Origin: Chryseobacterium artocarpi
GTDB taxonomy: Bacteria; Bacteroidota; Bacteroidia; Flavobacteriales; Weeksellaceae
Assembly (NCBI RefSeq): GCF_001684975.1
Contig: NZ_MAYH01000001.1
Span: 248,001-312,000, forward strand
Reading direction: 5' to 3'
DNA: 64,000 bases
The notes beneath the pieces are model-generated. The model searched no databases. It was not told the DNA's origin and saw only the letters and a program-made list of their open reading frames with translations. Positions 44,132-52,718 of this stretch are shown piece by piece (within the stretch, counting starts at the first letter, position 1; every line of letters begins with the position of its first letter). The position numbers and the translations under genes were made by a program.

Positions 44132-44890
44132 TTATTTATTCTTCAGGTCATCAATTTGCTGCATTAGCTTTATGAGTAGATTTTTGATATCTTCGTTTGT
44201 GGCATCTAACATTTTCTGTTCCCGGTTGGTAAAGCTTCCGGCATATAACCAGATTTCTTTTAAATCGTGGAATGGGATCTCCAGATTAGCATAGAATGGA
44301 TTATCAGATTTTACGGTGATCGAATTTCCATTGATAATTTCAAGACGTTTGAAAATAAACCCATCCCGGGTAACCAATAAATACGTTTTTCCAACAGTCA
44401 TATCAGTTATATCTTCTATGTATTGACCGATAATGTATGTACCATCTTGGTAGGGTGGCATTGAATCACCCTCCACAGGAAATGCTCTGTACTTTCCATT
44501 ATGGAGAAAAGGTAAGGACATTGTCTGTAAGTTTTCAATATATTCAGGATCGGAATAACCGACTAAATAACCCATTGAAGCCTTATAAGGAATAATTTCG
44601 ATTTTATTTTCTCCTTTGCTGTCGGTTTTAATAGGTAATAAAATCCGGTTATCCGGCAATTTTAAGATTTCCTCTAGTTTATACTTCCTCAGGTCAACCG
44701 TAACCAATAGATCCATACTGACTCTATAGTAGCGGGCAATCCTCAATAATATCTCAATAGGTGGTTCACTGGCACCTTCTTCATACTTGCTATATCGGGC
44801 CCTTGTAATAACCAGATGGTGAGCAACAGCTTGTTGGGATACTTTCAATTCATTCCTCAAAAAGCGCAGATTATCAGACAGTAATGACAT
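44132..44890 (-). CDS. XRE/S24 LexA-like repressor
   Basis: A 252-residue protein. The N-terminal HTH_3 domain (LRNELKVSQQAVAHHLVITRARYSKYE) is followed by a C-terminal S24 peptidase domain with Ser143 in FPVEGDSMPP and Lys181 in GFIFKRLE. The expected autocleavage site region is KASMGYLVGY, where the usual Ala-Gly is replaced by Met-Gly. Whether it cleaves efficiently is uncertain. It is divergent from the polymerase genes, with a 77-nt shared region holding two operators, one overlapping its own start codon. It should repress both itself and the mutagenesis genes and respond to DNA damage. Confidence 0.9.
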   Translation of the reverse strand: MSLLSDNLRFLRNELKVSQQAVAHHLVITRARYSKYEEGASEPPIEILLRIARYYRVSMDLLVTVDLRKYKLEEILKLPDNRILLPIKTDSKGENKIEIIPYKASMGYLVGYSDPEYIENLQTMSLPFLHNGKYRAFPVEGDSMPPYQDGTYIIGQYIEDITDMTVGKTYLLVTRDGFIFKRLEIINGNSITVKSDNPFYANLEIPFHDLKEIWLYAGSFTNREQKMLDATNEDIKNLLIKLMQQIDDLKNK

Positions 44891-44908
44891 TGCTATAATT
44901 TATAGCAA
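44890..44908. promoter_or_regulatory. Operator 1: perfect 19-bp palindrome
   Basis: TTGCTATAA-T-TTATAGCAA, overlapping the repressor start codon and lying just downstream of the repressor's -7 box (TAATTTTG on the minus strand, 44909-44916). It fits autorepression. Confidence 0.85.
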
Positions 44909-44916
44909 CAAAATTA
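44909..44916 (-). promoter_or_regulatory. -7 promoter box of the LexA-like gene
   Basis: TAATTTTG on the minus strand matches TAnnTTTG. It lies between the two palindromic operators, so repressor binding at operator 1 would block transcription start. Confidence 0.65.
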
Positions 44917-44923
44917 GTTTATT

Positions 44924-44942
44924 TTGCTAAAAAACGTAGCAA
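44924..44942. promoter_or_regulatory. Operator 2: imperfect 19-bp palindrome
   Basis: TTGCTAAAAAACGTAGCAA has the same TTGCTA...TAGCAA outer arms as operator 1 and lies 34 bp from it (centre to centre), 25 nt before the polymerase ATG. Confidence 0.8.
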
Positions 44943-44967
44943 TTTTGTAAAATAAAACTTGACGGAT

Positions 44968-46116
44968 ATGCAAAGGGCTATTGTACATATGGATCTGGAC
45001 ACCTTTTTTGTGTCCTGCGAAAGGCTGGTAAACTCGCAGCTAAAAGGAATTCCACTGATAATTGGTGGGGGAGTTCGGGGCGTCGTTTCCTCCTGCAGTT
45101 ATGAAGCCCGTAAGTTCGGGGTGCGTTCTGCTATGCCTATGGGGATGGCGTTGCGCCTCTGTCCACAGGCTAAAGTCGTCAAAGGCGATATGGAACTCTA
45201 TTCGAAGATGTCCCATACTGTCACCGAGATTATACAGGAAAATGCACCTGTCATGGAAAAGTCGAGTATCGATGAATTCTATCTTGACCTTACGGGCATG
45301 GACAAGTTTTTTGGTGCCTACAAATGGACCAATGAACTCGGTGCCAAAATTGAAAAGGAGACAGGATTGCCAATCAGTTATGCATTATCGATCAATAAAA
45401 CAGTTAGCAAGATAGGAACTGGCGAATCCAAGCCTCATGGTCATCAGGAAATTCCTCCCGTTGGCGTACATTCTTTTTTGAGTCCCTTACCCATAAAAAA
45501 AATGCCGGGCGTGGGAGATTCCACGTTTCGCCTTCTTTCCCGGGTTGGTATAAGGACTATCGGAACGCTCTCTGAAATGCCCGTCGATGTACTCCAGCAG
45601 ATGATCGGAAAGAATGGTACGGATCTTTGGCGAAAAGCCAACGGAAATGATGATTCACCTGTAGTACCATATTCGGAGCGGAAATCAATCGGAAAAGAAA
45701 GAACTTTCAGTAGCGATACGATGGATATTAAAGAAGTCAAAGGTCTAATTTCTGGGATGGCAGAAAATCTGGCGCATCAGCTCCGTCAGGAAAAATGGCT
45801 GACATCGACAGTAGTGATTAAAATAAGATATAGCAATTTTGATACGGAAACCAAACAATGTCGGGTAACCTATACCTCAGCAGATCACACCTTAGCAAGA
45901 GTTGCTTTGGAACTTTTTGATAAAGTCTATTCAAGAAGAATGAGATTGAGATTGGTAGGACTTCGTTTTACAGATTTAGTCCACGGAACTTATCAAATGA
46001 ATTTATTTGAAGATACAGCAGAACTGATAAACCTTTATCAAGCTATGGACAATATTAAGAACCGTTTTGGAAGTGATGCGGTTGGCAGGGCAGTAGGTTT
46101 CAATTTTTCACGCTAA
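44968..46116 (+). CDS. Y-family DNA polymerase (Pol IV/DinB-like)
   Basis: A 382-residue error-prone polymerase. Catalytic motifs are VHMDLDTFFVSCERL near the N-terminus and SSIDEFYLDLTG (the D-E pair) near residue 105. The thumb and helix-hairpin-helix region is KKMPGVGDSTFRLLSRVGI, and a C-terminal little-finger domain follows. The ATG at 44968 is preferred over a TTG at 44959. It is encoded with a short DnaE under a LexA-like repressor, the arrangement of inducible mutagenesis (imuB/dnaE2-like) cassettes. No imuA-like gene is present. Confidence 0.9.
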   Translation: MQRAIVHMDLDTFFVSCERLVNSQLKGIPLIIGGGVRGVVSSCSYEARKFGVRSAMPMGMALRLCPQAKVVKGDMELYSKMSHTVTEIIQENAPVMEKSSIDEFYLDLTGMDKFFGAYKWTNELGAKIEKETGLPISYALSINKTVSKIGTGESKPHGHQEIPPVGVHSFLSPLPIKKMPGVGDSTFRLLSRVGIRTIGTLSEMPVDVLQQMIGKNGTDLWRKANGNDDSPVVPYSERKSIGKERTFSSDTMDIKEVKGLISGMAENLAHQLRQEKWLTSTVVIKIRYSNFDTETKQCRVTYTSADHTLARVALELFDKVYSRRMRLRLVGLRFTDLVHGTYQMNLFEDTAELINLYQAMDNIKNRFGSDAVGRAVGFNFSR

Positions 46117-46127
46117 AATGCACAAGT

Positions 46128-49100
46128 ATGTATCTCAACTGCCATTCCTACCACAGCCTTCGTTATGGAACTCTTTCCATTGATGACCTTGTTTCCCAGG
46201 CATCAGCTTTGGGAATAGAGGAACTTGTTCTCACTGATATCAACACGGTTACGGGTCTTTACGAGTTTAAGAAGAAATGTGAGGATAAGGGAATACGCCC
46301 AATTGCAGGAATTGAAGTTAGAAAAGAAGGAAAACTGCTCTATATTACCATTGCTAAACGTTTTGAAGGACTGGCAGAAGTCAATAAGATCCTGACTGCT
46401 TATAATTGTAATGGGACTGAAATTCCGGATCAACCAACCCTCTACCATAATTTTGTCATTTATCCCTTATCCAATAGACCTGATATATTGAAGGATCATG
46501 AGTTTATTGGTATCCGGGAGGAAGAACTTAATTTATTGTTCAGGCGAGAATATAAGGCACTCATATCAAAAATGATCATATGGGAACCTATTACCTTCTC
46601 TACTAAAAAAGAGCATAACCTACACCGGATATTGCGGGCTATCGACAACAATGTACTTCTTTCCAAACTCCCCGAAAATGAAGTTTGCAGCAAAACTGCA
46701 TATTTCAGGGAACCGAAGACAATTCTAGGTGCTTACCGGAATTTCCCTGTAATTATTGAGAATACAAGGGAGTTGTTGAGACAATGCAGCTTTGAATTTG
46801 AATTTTCGACACCTAGAAATAGGAAACACTATACAGGCAGTAAAGCGGATGACCTTAAATTATTGACACGGTTGGCTTATGCAGGATTGGAAAGAAGATA
46901 TGGCAGAACGAATGAGCAGGCGACCAAAAGGATAGAAAAGGAATTAAAGGTGATCGATGAACTCAATTTCAGTGGGTACTTTTTAATTACCTGGGATATT
47001 ATCCGTTATAGCAACAGCATGGGCTTTATGCACGTCGGGCGTGGGAGCGGAGCCAATAGCATCGTTGCATACTGTCTTGGGATAACCGATATATGTCCGA
47101 TTGAATTGGATCTCTATTTTGAACGCTTTTTAAACCTCAATCGAAAAAGCCCGCCGGATTTTGACATCGACTGGTCCTGGCAGGAAAGGGATATTATTCT
47201 GGACTACATCTTCAATCGTTACGGTAGAGAGTTCGTGGCATTTTGTGGAACCAATGTAGAATTCAAGTATCGTTCTATTATCCGTGAGGTAGGTAAGGCA
47301 TTTGGGCTTCCTAAAGAAGAACTGGATCAACTGTCAAAAAATCCTGAAAGGGTATTTCAGGATGAGGTTATACAAAAAGTCCAACAGTATGGTAAGCTGA
47401 TGGAAAAATTTCCAAACCAACGCAGTATGCATGCCTGTGGTATTCTGATTTCTGAGGAACCACTGACTAATTTTACTGCTTTGGAAATGCCTCCAAAGGG
47501 GTTTCCCATTGTTCAATGGGATATGCATGTCGCTGAGGACCTCGGATTCGAGAAATTTGATATCTTGTCCCAGCGGGGGCTTGGTACAATCAATGATACA
47601 GTCAAACTTATTGAAGAAAAACGCGGTATTAAGGTTGATATTAAAGATACAGCACTATCCAAAGATGAAAGTAGATGTAATGAGTATTTGGCTCAAGGAC
47701 ATACAATAGGTTGTTTTTATATTGAGAGTCCTGCCATGCGTGGACTGTTACGAAGACTGAAATGCGATAACTATAAAGTACTTGTTGCTGCATCTTCCAT
47801 CATACGTCCAGGAGTTGCGCAGAGTGGCATGATGCGTGAATATATTTTCAGGCATAACAATCCAGATAAGTTTGAATATTTCCACCCAGTCTTTGAAGAG
47901 CAATTGGGGGAGACATACGGCATTATGGTCTACCAAGAAGACGTGATAAAGATTGCTCTGCACTATGGTGGCCTAGCAGCGGCAGACGGTGATATCCTGC
48001 GAAGAGCAATGAGCGGAAAAGGTAGGTCATTAAGTGCACTTCAAAAAGTGAAGGATCATTTTTTTGCATCTTGCAGGGAGAAAGGACACCCAGAGGAGCT
48101 GAGCAGGGAAATTTACAGACAGATAGAATCATTTGCAGGCTATTCGTTCTGTAAAGCCCACTCGGCTTCCTATGCGGTGGAGAGCTACCAAAGCTTATAT
48201 TTAAAGGTATATTACCCATTGGAGTTTATGGTTTCTGCAATAAACAACATGGGCGGATTCTATCGAACTGAAGTCTACGTGCATGAAGCAAAGATGTCCG
48301 GTGGTAAGATAATGAATCCATGTGTTAACAAAGGGGAATATGAGACGACTATCTATGGGAATGAAATCTATCTGGGATTGATGTTATTGGAAAAAGTTGA
48401 ATCAAGACTGGCCATTGAGATACCAAAAGAGAGGAGAAGAAACGGAGATTATAGATCCTTGGAAGATTTTATAAAACGGATTTCTGTTGGAATTGAAACA
48501 CTGCAAATATTGATTTTTATCGGGGCATTCCGTTTTACAGGTATTCCGAAAAATGAACTGCTTTTAAAAGCAAGAGTGTTATTGGGGGACTTTAAACCCG
48601 AACGGAACTTGCAATCGTTATTTGAAGAGCCTATAAAGGATTTTAAATTTCCGGAGCTAAAAAGAAATAGATTTGAGGATGCATTCGATGAAATAGAGAT
48701 TCTTAGTTTTCCGGTTTCCTGTACTCCATTTGATCTGTTACAGACAAAATATAGAGGAACCGTGATGGCAAAAGATCTTACCGATCACCACAAAAAGGAA
48801 GTGAAGATGCTTGCCTATCTGATCTCACGAAAACATGTGCCTACAAAAAAAGGAACCATGTTCTTCGGAACTTGGATCGATGTGGAAGGGAACTATTTTG
48901 ATACGGCACACTTTCCTGACTGCCTTGAAAAATATCCTTTTCAGGGTGGGGGATGCTATTTATTACTAGGGATAGTAGAGGTGGACTTTCACTTTCCAAC
49001 AATCACGATTACCAAGATGGCAAAAATGCCCTTTATCGCAGATCCGCGTTACTCACACGATGAAGAAAAGAAATACGAGGCGCAGGCGAAGATTAGGGAA

Positions 49101-49175
49101 GATGTCAGTATGACCTTCAGGGCTCCTTATCCACAAGAACATGAAATTGGTCTACCGAGAAATAAAATGGAATAA
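46128..49175 (+). CDS. DNA polymerase III alpha subunit, short error-prone DnaE type
   Basis: A 1015-residue C-family polymerase, shorter than replicative DnaE (about 1160). The N-terminal PHP domain reads MYLNCHSYHSLRYGTLS, with the PHP metal site partly altered. The polymerase core includes GRGSGANSIVAYCLGIT, the catalytic PPDFDIDWSWQERD (around residue 345) and HACGILIS. The C-terminal OB-like part is reduced and no clear beta-clamp motif was seen. It lies 11 nt after the Y-family polymerase. A perfect 15-bp inverted repeat after its stop separates it from the ABC operon. Confidence 0.88.
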   Translation: MYLNCHSYHSLRYGTLSIDDLVSQASALGIEELVLTDINTVTGLYEFKKKCEDKGIRPIAGIEVRKEGKLLYITIAKRFEGLAEVNKILTAYNCNGTEIPDQPTLYHNFVIYPLSNRPDILKDHEFIGIREEELNLLFRREYKALISKMIIWEPITFSTKKEHNLHRILRAIDNNVLLSKLPENEVCSKTAYFREPKTILGAYRNFPVIIENTRELLRQCSFEFEFSTPRNRKHYTGSKADDLKLLTRLAYAGLERRYGRTNEQATKRIEKELKVIDELNFSGYFLITWDIIRYSNSMGFMHVGRGSGANSIVAYCLGITDICPIELDLYFERFLNLNRKSPPDFDIDWSWQERDIILDYIFNRYGREFVAFCGTNVEFKYRSIIREVGKAFGLPKEELDQLSKNPERVFQDEVIQKVQQYGKLMEKFPNQRSMHACGILISEEPLTNFTALEMPPKGFPIVQWDMHVAEDLGFEKFDILSQRGLGTINDTVKLIEEKRGIKVDIKDTALSKDESRCNEYLAQGHTIGCFYIESPAMRGLLRRLKCDNYKVLVAASSIIRPGVAQSGMMREYIFRHNNPDKFEYFHPVFEEQLGETYGIMVYQEDVIKIALHYGGLAAADGDILRRAMSGKGRSLSALQKVKDHFFASCREKGHPEELSREIYRQIESFAGYSFCKAHSASYAVESYQSLYLKVYYPLEFMVSAINNMGGFYRTEVYVHEAKMSGGKIMNPCVNKGEYETTIYGNEIYLGLMLLEKVESRLAIEIPKERRRNGDYRSLEDFIKRISVGIETLQILIFIGAFRFTGIPKNELLLKARVLLGDFKPERNLQSLFEEPIKDFKFPELKRNRFEDAFDEIEILSFPVSCTPFDLLQTKYRGTVMAKDLTDHHKKEVKMLAYLISRKHVPTKKGTMFFGTWIDVEGNYFDTAHFPDCLEKYPFQGGGCYLLLGIVEVDFHFPTITITKMAKMPFIADPRYSHDEEKKYEAQAKIREDVSMTFRAPYPQEHEIGLPRNKME

Positions 49176-49213
49176 TAGAGAGAAATTGTTTTTTGTTGAA
49201 TTTCTCTCTATTA
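49173..49213. terminator. Bidirectional terminator: perfect 15-bp inverted repeat
   Basis: TAATAGAGAGAAATT (49173-49187) pairs perfectly with AATTTCTCTCTATTA (49199-49213) over an 11-nt loop. It lies between the convergent DnaE and ABC ATPase genes and overlaps the DnaE stop codon. Confidence 0.88.
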
Positions 49214-49232
49214 GTTTATTGAGTAATGTTAT

Positions 49233-51137
49233 TTAAGAATTGGATTTTAAAATAAATATTCCATCCTCTTTAAAGAAACGTTCAACAACGTATTTTTCAA
49301 ATGATTCTGGAAATTTACCATATCCAGTTGTTAAAATAACTTGATATGGCTTGATTGTACCATCTTCCTGTTCTCCAAGCTTGATGGCTTCCTCCAGAAG
49401 TTCAAGATTTTGATTCAGATGCGCAGTATCTATTCCTGAGTCCTCGGGAGTATCAATCAATAGGAATCTAGGATGTTTAACCGAAGGAAGCTTCAGAGCT
49501 AAAGAGAGAATGGAAAAATAATACATTAAACGTTTGGGCACATCGCTACTATTAGCTTTGTATTCCTTATTGTCTATAAATGGCATATAATCTTCATCAA
49601 TAAATGCCTCTTTGCTTTCGTAAGATGATTTACCTAACAAATCATTATAAACTTCATTAAACATTCCAATGGTCTCAGTGTTGTTTTTGTCGTAATCGGC
49701 TTTGGCTCTATTCAGGCTAGCCTGTGCAATTCCAAATGCTTTATTCTTTTCATCAAAATCGTCTTTCAGTTTTTTGAGCTGCACACTGTTTTTTAGATCG
49801 AATATTATTTTAAGGAGCTGTTCTTTAGAATTAATTATTTGTTCATTTAGAGTATCCACCACGGTTGAATTCCCCGCAAACTCTGCGGTTCCTATAACAG
49901 TTTTGAGCTTTTCCTTATAATCATCAATAAGGCTTATGTTTGTTTTAATTTGTTCACTTATCTGCTGAGCTTCTTTTTCATAAGTTTCTTTCGCCAGTTC
50001 AATTGCTGTGATGCTTTTCTGCTTATGGGCAAGAATATCTTTGTACTCACTAGAGTTATAGACAAACTTTTCATAGTCATCGTCTTTAAATTTCGATCCA
50101 CAAATACAAGCGCCTTCCACTGTTTCTTTTTTGTTCATACAGAACGGACAGACTTCCATCGAAAAGAGATCCAGCTTGTCATGCGTGAAAATAATTTTTT
50201 GAATCTGGTGTATTTCCTGCAATAATCCTTCATGCAGTTGAGTGACCTTTAGTTTCTCATTTTGCAATTTACTCAATAAGATTCTATCTTGGGAGTTTTT
50301 TAATTCTAGGTCGATCAGCTGTAATTGTATGTTGGACAATTCTCCAATTTTATCGTCGACAGTTGTGTTTACCTTCAGGTAATCATTACGTTCAATCTCA
50401 AGCCTTTCTAGTTCGGTGTTTTTTTCTAATCTGAGTGCGTCTAATTTTTCATAATCTTCAACGATCTCATGATTTGATTTATAATTTTCAAGTAATGCCT
50501 TAGCGACATCCCTTTTTTTCATTGCAGCTCTAGCAAGATCAAGTTTTTTAAAATAGTCAGCGGAAGAAATTCCGAGTAGGATCTCAAAAATAGATTTTCT
50601 GACAACTATAGAGTCTGCAACGAAATTCTCAGCAACGGGTGATTTGTAAATCTTACGCGGTTCAGTGTTCTGATCGTAGTTTAGGAGTCTAAAAAGATCA
50701 TTAAAATTAAAATACCAGTGAGTTGCTCCAAGATATAGCTCAAAGACAGGTATATTAAGCTTTTTCAACAACCAGTCAGAGAAGATGACGTTTCCATTTC
50801 TGTTAACAGGAAATACTTCCGTAGAAATTCCATCATCCACGAATATTTCAGATTGATTGATAAATCGCTTTATCGAATATTTATTCTGATCAATCAATAT
50901 CTCCAACTGTACATAGTTATTTTCATCTTCGATAATCAATGAATATCGTGCATCATCGTTATCGTCGTCAAAAGGTTTAATTTTGCCTCCTAAAGCATAT
51001 TCGATAAAATAACTGAATGTACTTTTACCCGAACCATTGTCGCCAAGAATGATATTAATCCCCTCGTTTAATTCAGGAGATTCATACGAATACTTTTCCC
51101 CTGAATAAATTACCTTTTTAACTATTAAACTTCCCAC
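49233..51137 (-). CDS. SMC/Rad50-like ABC ATPase of an ABC three-component system
   Basis: A 634-residue ATPase. Walker A is LGDNGSGKSTFSYFIEY (residues 31-47). Long charged coiled-coil arms flank a zinc-hook-like CxxC pair, CPFCMNKKETVEGACIC, near residues 330-350. Walker B is RFLLIDTPEDSGID near residue 566. The start is a GTG at 51137 that overlaps the previous gene; no ATG is nearby, so coupling supports it. It is the last gene of the operon (MBL, protease, middle component, ATPase). This matches the ABC ATPase of ABC-3C/Lamassu-like defence systems. Confidence 0.88.
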   Translation of the reverse strand: MGSLIVKKVIYSGEKYSYESPELNEGINIILGDNGSGKSTFSYFIEYALGGKIKPFDDDNDDARYSLIIEDENNYVQLEILIDQNKYSIKRFINQSEIFVDDGISTEVFPVNRNGNVIFSDWLLKKLNIPVFELYLGATHWYFNFNDLFRLLNYDQNTEPRKIYKSPVAENFVADSIVVRKSIFEILLGISSADYFKKLDLARAAMKKRDVAKALLENYKSNHEIVEDYEKLDALRLEKNTELERLEIERNDYLKVNTTVDDKIGELSNIQLQLIDLELKNSQDRILLSKLQNEKLKVTQLHEGLLQEIHQIQKIIFTHDKLDLFSMEVCPFCMNKKETVEGACICGSKFKDDDYEKFVYNSSEYKDILAHKQKSITAIELAKETYEKEAQQISEQIKTNISLIDDYKEKLKTVIGTAEFAGNSTVVDTLNEQIINSKEQLLKIIFDLKNSVQLKKLKDDFDEKNKAFGIAQASLNRAKADYDKNNTETIGMFNEVYNDLLGKSSYESKEAFIDEDYMPFIDNKEYKANSSDVPKRLMYYFSILSLALKLPSVKHPRFLLIDTPEDSGIDTAHLNQNLELLEEAIKLGEQEDGTIKPYQVILTTGYGKFPESFEKYVVERFFKEDGIFILKSNS

Positions 51138-51628
51138 GTCAATATATTATTATTTTTAAATATTTTTTCTACGAGCTTCGCAATTGTTATACTTCTGACA
51201 CCGGTAGTCATAGTGCTTCTTAAATCTTTAACGTTTTGCGTCTCTTTTTCAAAGATCCGCTGATCTAAAAATTCCGGTGGAATTTGCTCTTTATTCAGCC
51301 ATAAGTCGATTGTTCTTGAGGATTGATTTATTGATACACGTATTAAATTTTTATTTTTTAGTATAATAACTAAATGATGCATCAGTTTTTTCTTTATTTG
51401 TGCCTTCACATAGATGTCCGCTAATTTTTGCTGTTCAAAATTTTGGGGTATACCACCCTCATTCACAAAGTCGACCAAATAGGCAATCTTTCTGAAATCC
51501 CTAAATCTTGTAGCTTCCGATGTACAATCGAAAGAGTTTAGCAATAAAATAGTACTGTAAGCTAGATAATTGTAATCCTCTTTCTGGATAAACATCAATC
51601 TTTTTTTTGCTGAGTTTCTACTTTGCAT
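51125..51628 (-). CDS. Small middle component of the ABC three-component system
   Basis: A 167-residue protein with a helical N-terminus (NYLAYSTILLLNSFDCTS then RDFRKIAYLVDFVNEGG) and a basic stretch (QIKKKLMHHLVIILKNKNLIR). The ATG at 51628 is preferred over a TTG at 51646. It overlaps the protease gene by 11 nt and the ATPase gene by 13 nt. ABC-3C operons carry such a small, poorly conserved middle component between effector and ATPase, equivalent to LmuC. Identity rests mainly on position and size. Confidence 0.72.
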   Translation of the reverse strand: MQSRNSAKKRLMFIQKEDYNYLAYSTILLLNSFDCTSEATRFRDFRKIAYLVDFVNEGGIPQNFEQQKLADIYVKAQIKKKLMHHLVIILKNKNLIRVSINQSSRTIDLWLNKEQIPPEFLDQRIFEKETQNVKDLRSTMTTGVRSITIAKLVEKIFKNNNILTWEV

Positions 51629-52718
51629 ATAAACCTTCTTTATCAAATGAGAGGTAACATTCGTTTATCAAATCCAAGACAATCTGCCTTATTAGTTCAT
51701 CATCAAGAACAGGGTATAAATATTTTTTTGATTTTGTTTCCAATATTTTTATACCTCTTTTGGTAAATTTCTCAATAAGTTTATTTATCTGGTCGGAACT
51801 TAGAATTGCTTCTTGGTTTTCTTCGATAAAATCTTCTAATTCTTCCTGACAAGCTTCAAATATTCTAAATTTTATTGCGCTCATATCTCTGTCTAAAATG
51901 CTTGAAAGCTCAGACTTCCCTAGGGCGAGCTGACGGCATAGTCTATTAATTTTTAGCTGAGAATATTCACTATTTACGATCTTAATTTTTTCAATCAGAT
52001 TCCTTTCGTCTGTTACTTCAAGTTCATCAAATTGCTGGCTCGCCCAAGTATCACCGAGAGAATCTGCAATGATATCGGTGAGCTCCATTCCGATGAGCGC
52101 AGCTATGTCGGTCATTTCACAACATTTAATATCATCATTAATTGCATCATCTCCTTTGACACTTTTGAGAATACCTATAAGGTGTAGGCCCGTTCCATTC
52201 AAAATAAAGGCTCCACTTCCAGACAATCCTTTGGCGTCATCTGCTCCAGCTTTAAAGGTGTCTTTCTCCGCTAAAGTGATTCGAAACTCCTTACTAGAAA
52301 TTTCATTAAGAACTCTGCTCTTAAAAGTTCTGCATTCATTCTTCGACACAGATTGGAACCCCGTAAAATGGACAGGATTATCTATTTTAAATGTAGTGGA
52401 TGCTAAAATAATCGGGAAGGTACTATCAGGATCACTAAAATTTGCTTTTATGACTACCCAATCATCCTGCTTACAAGAGCCAACAATCTCTATAATTTCA
52501 ATTTTTGAAAATGGTTTATTGAATGCCGGTTGCTGTTCAATAACGATTTCATGTAGCTTAACGTCTTGGTCATTGTCACCGTATATACAGTGGTAAGCTG
52601 TTATAACGAAGAATCCTCCTTTGCCTTTAACCAATGCACCTGTACCGTGATTCACAATCTTTTCATCAACAACAATGGTGATCCTAACACATGGCTTATT
52701 TAAAAGTTCTTCACTCAT
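51618..52718 (-). CDS. Trypsin-like serine protease effector with ABC-3C C-terminal domain
   Basis: A 366-residue protein. The N-terminal half is a trypsin-like protease: ITAYHCIYG (His), KQDDWVVIKANF (Asp) and KGLSGSGAFI (catalytic Ser in GxSG). It has no signal peptide, so it acts in the cytoplasm. The C-terminal part (NEYSQLKINRLCRQLALGKS onwards, then EELEDFIEENQEAIL) is helical and matches the position of the ABC-3C C-terminal domain that connects effectors to the ATPase. The ATG at 52718 is preferred over a TTG at 52724; it overlaps the MBL gene by 8 nt. Confidence 0.8.
   Translation of the reverse strand: MSEELLNKPCVRITIVVDEKIVNHGTGALVKGKGGFFVITAYHCIYGDNDQDVKLHEIVIEQQPAFNKPFSKIEIIEIVGSCKQDDWVVIKANFSDPDSTFPIILASTTFKIDNPVHFTGFQSVSKNECRTFKSRVLNEISSKEFRITLAEKDTFKAGADDAKGLSGSGAFILNGTGLHLIGILKSVKGDDAINDDIKCCEMTDIAALIGMELTDIIADSLGDTWASQQFDELEVTDERNLIEKIKIVNSEYSQLKINRLCRQLALGKSELSSILDRDMSAIKFRIFEACQEELEDFIEENQEAILSSDQINKLIEKFTKRGIKILETKSKKYLYPVLDDELIRQIVLDLINECYLSFDKEGLYAK

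Noticed and set aside
51125..52718. Reading the operon as an Avs1-type system
   Set aside because: Avs1 has an MBL and a protease but relies on a STAND ATPase. Here the ATPase is SMC/Rad50-like with a zinc hook, which fits ABC-3C/Lamassu better.
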